A DNA stretch of 64,000 nt from an uncultured Dehalococcoidia bacterium (lineage in GTDB: Bacteria; Chloroflexota; Dehalococcoidia; GIF9; UBA5629), in NCBI GenBank assembly GCA_937975645.1, contig CALJTV010000017.1, positions 34,201 through 98,200 of the forward strand. The letters run 5' to 3'. Below the pieces are notes generated by a model. It saw only the letters and a program-made list of their open reading frames with translations, made no database searches and was not told the origin of the DNA. A program made the position numbers and the translations under genes. This document shows, piece after piece, positions 63,959-64,000 of this stretch; positions within the stretch are counted from its first letter, which is position 1; each line of letters starts with the position of its first letter.

Positions 63959-64000
63959 GGCTAAGAGCCAAGATAATGGTACTACAATCTTGCTCGGACT
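63957..64000 (+). CDS. Partial open frame, probable transposase start
   Basis: 14 codons are visible (beginning MAKSQDNGTTILLG) before the window ends. AGGAGG at 63941-63946 is 10 bases upstream. The N-terminus resembles the start of ISL3-type transposases from memory, but 14 residues cannot prove it. Confidence 0.4.
   Translation, partial: MAKSQDNGTTILLG

Larger units (their letters stand above)
63861..64000. mobile_element. Left end of a probable insertion sequence (ISL3-like), cut by the window edge
   Basis: GGCTCTATTATAAAGTC at 63861 resembles the GGCTCTTT-type terminal repeat of ISL3 elements. The first codons of an open frame follow at 63957. The right end and target duplication are outside the window, so the family is tentative. 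Confidence 0.4.

Overview
The window is most consistent with a strictly anaerobic member of the Chloroflexota, near the Dehalococcoidia. This is inferred from protein style: the EF-Tu with a four-cysteine insertion, a Re-citrate-synthase-like protein, a TIGR04076 protein, and many ferredoxin-type redox enzymes with soluble [NiFe]-hydrogenases. I ran no database search. Gene density is high, both strands are used, and there are seven tRNA genes. No rRNA genes, CRISPR array or prophage were seen.

Layout. 1-2.3 kb (minus): a D-Ala-D-Ala-ligase-like ATP-grasp protein cut by the window edge, translationally coupled to a KamA-type radical SAM aminomutase. 2.5-4.8 kb: a secreted, membrane-anchored beta-helix protein. 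5-9.5 kb: a TRAP carboxylate transporter (DctP, DctQ, DctM) followed by an acyl-CoA synthetase. 9.6-17.3 kb: rpoB-rpoC behind a near-consensus promoter. 17.6-19.1 kb: ruvB and a thermonuclease-like lipoprotein. 19.2-25.6 kb (minus): PadR regulator plus HAAS-type membrane protein, an NhaD/ArsB-like permease coupled to a tandem universal stress protein, and a triple-GAF/GGDEF/HD-GYP c-di-GMP protein. 25.8-28.4 kb: tRNA-Ala, tRNA-Asp, an acyl-CoA synthetase beta-subunit-like protein, an Fe-S flavoprotein, then tRNA-Thr, tRNA-Tyr and tRNA-Thr. 28.4-32.9 kb: tuf-rpmG-secE-nusG-rplK-rplA, an L10 attenuator leader, rplJ and rplL. 33.1-42.7 kb: accessory and housekeeping genes, including a CinA-Nudix fusion.

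The most distinctive region is 42.9-57.8 kb (plus). It carries two different cytosolic [NiFe]-hydrogenases in tandem. The first is a NuoE/NuoF/NuoG-linked HoxYH-type enzyme whose NuoF subunit is fused to a complete GltD/NfnB-like FAD module. The second is an MvhD-MvhG-MvhA enzyme preceded by a GltD-type flavoprotein with a C-terminal polyferredoxin, in the place usually held by HdrA. An IscU-like scaffold, MobB and a stand-alone HoxU-like ferredoxin follow. Together they look like a module linking H2, NAD(H), NADP(H) and ferredoxin, possibly by flavin-based electron bifurcation (inference). No hyp maturation genes or hydrogenase endopeptidase are in the window.

57.8-64 kb holds pcm, a small membrane protein, a Xer-like recombinase lacking two catalytic residues, uvrC, a zinc-ribbon protein, tRNA-Gly, a TrmO-like methyltransferase, a Re-citrate/homocitrate synthase-like enzyme, and the left end of a probable insertion sequence cut by the window edge.
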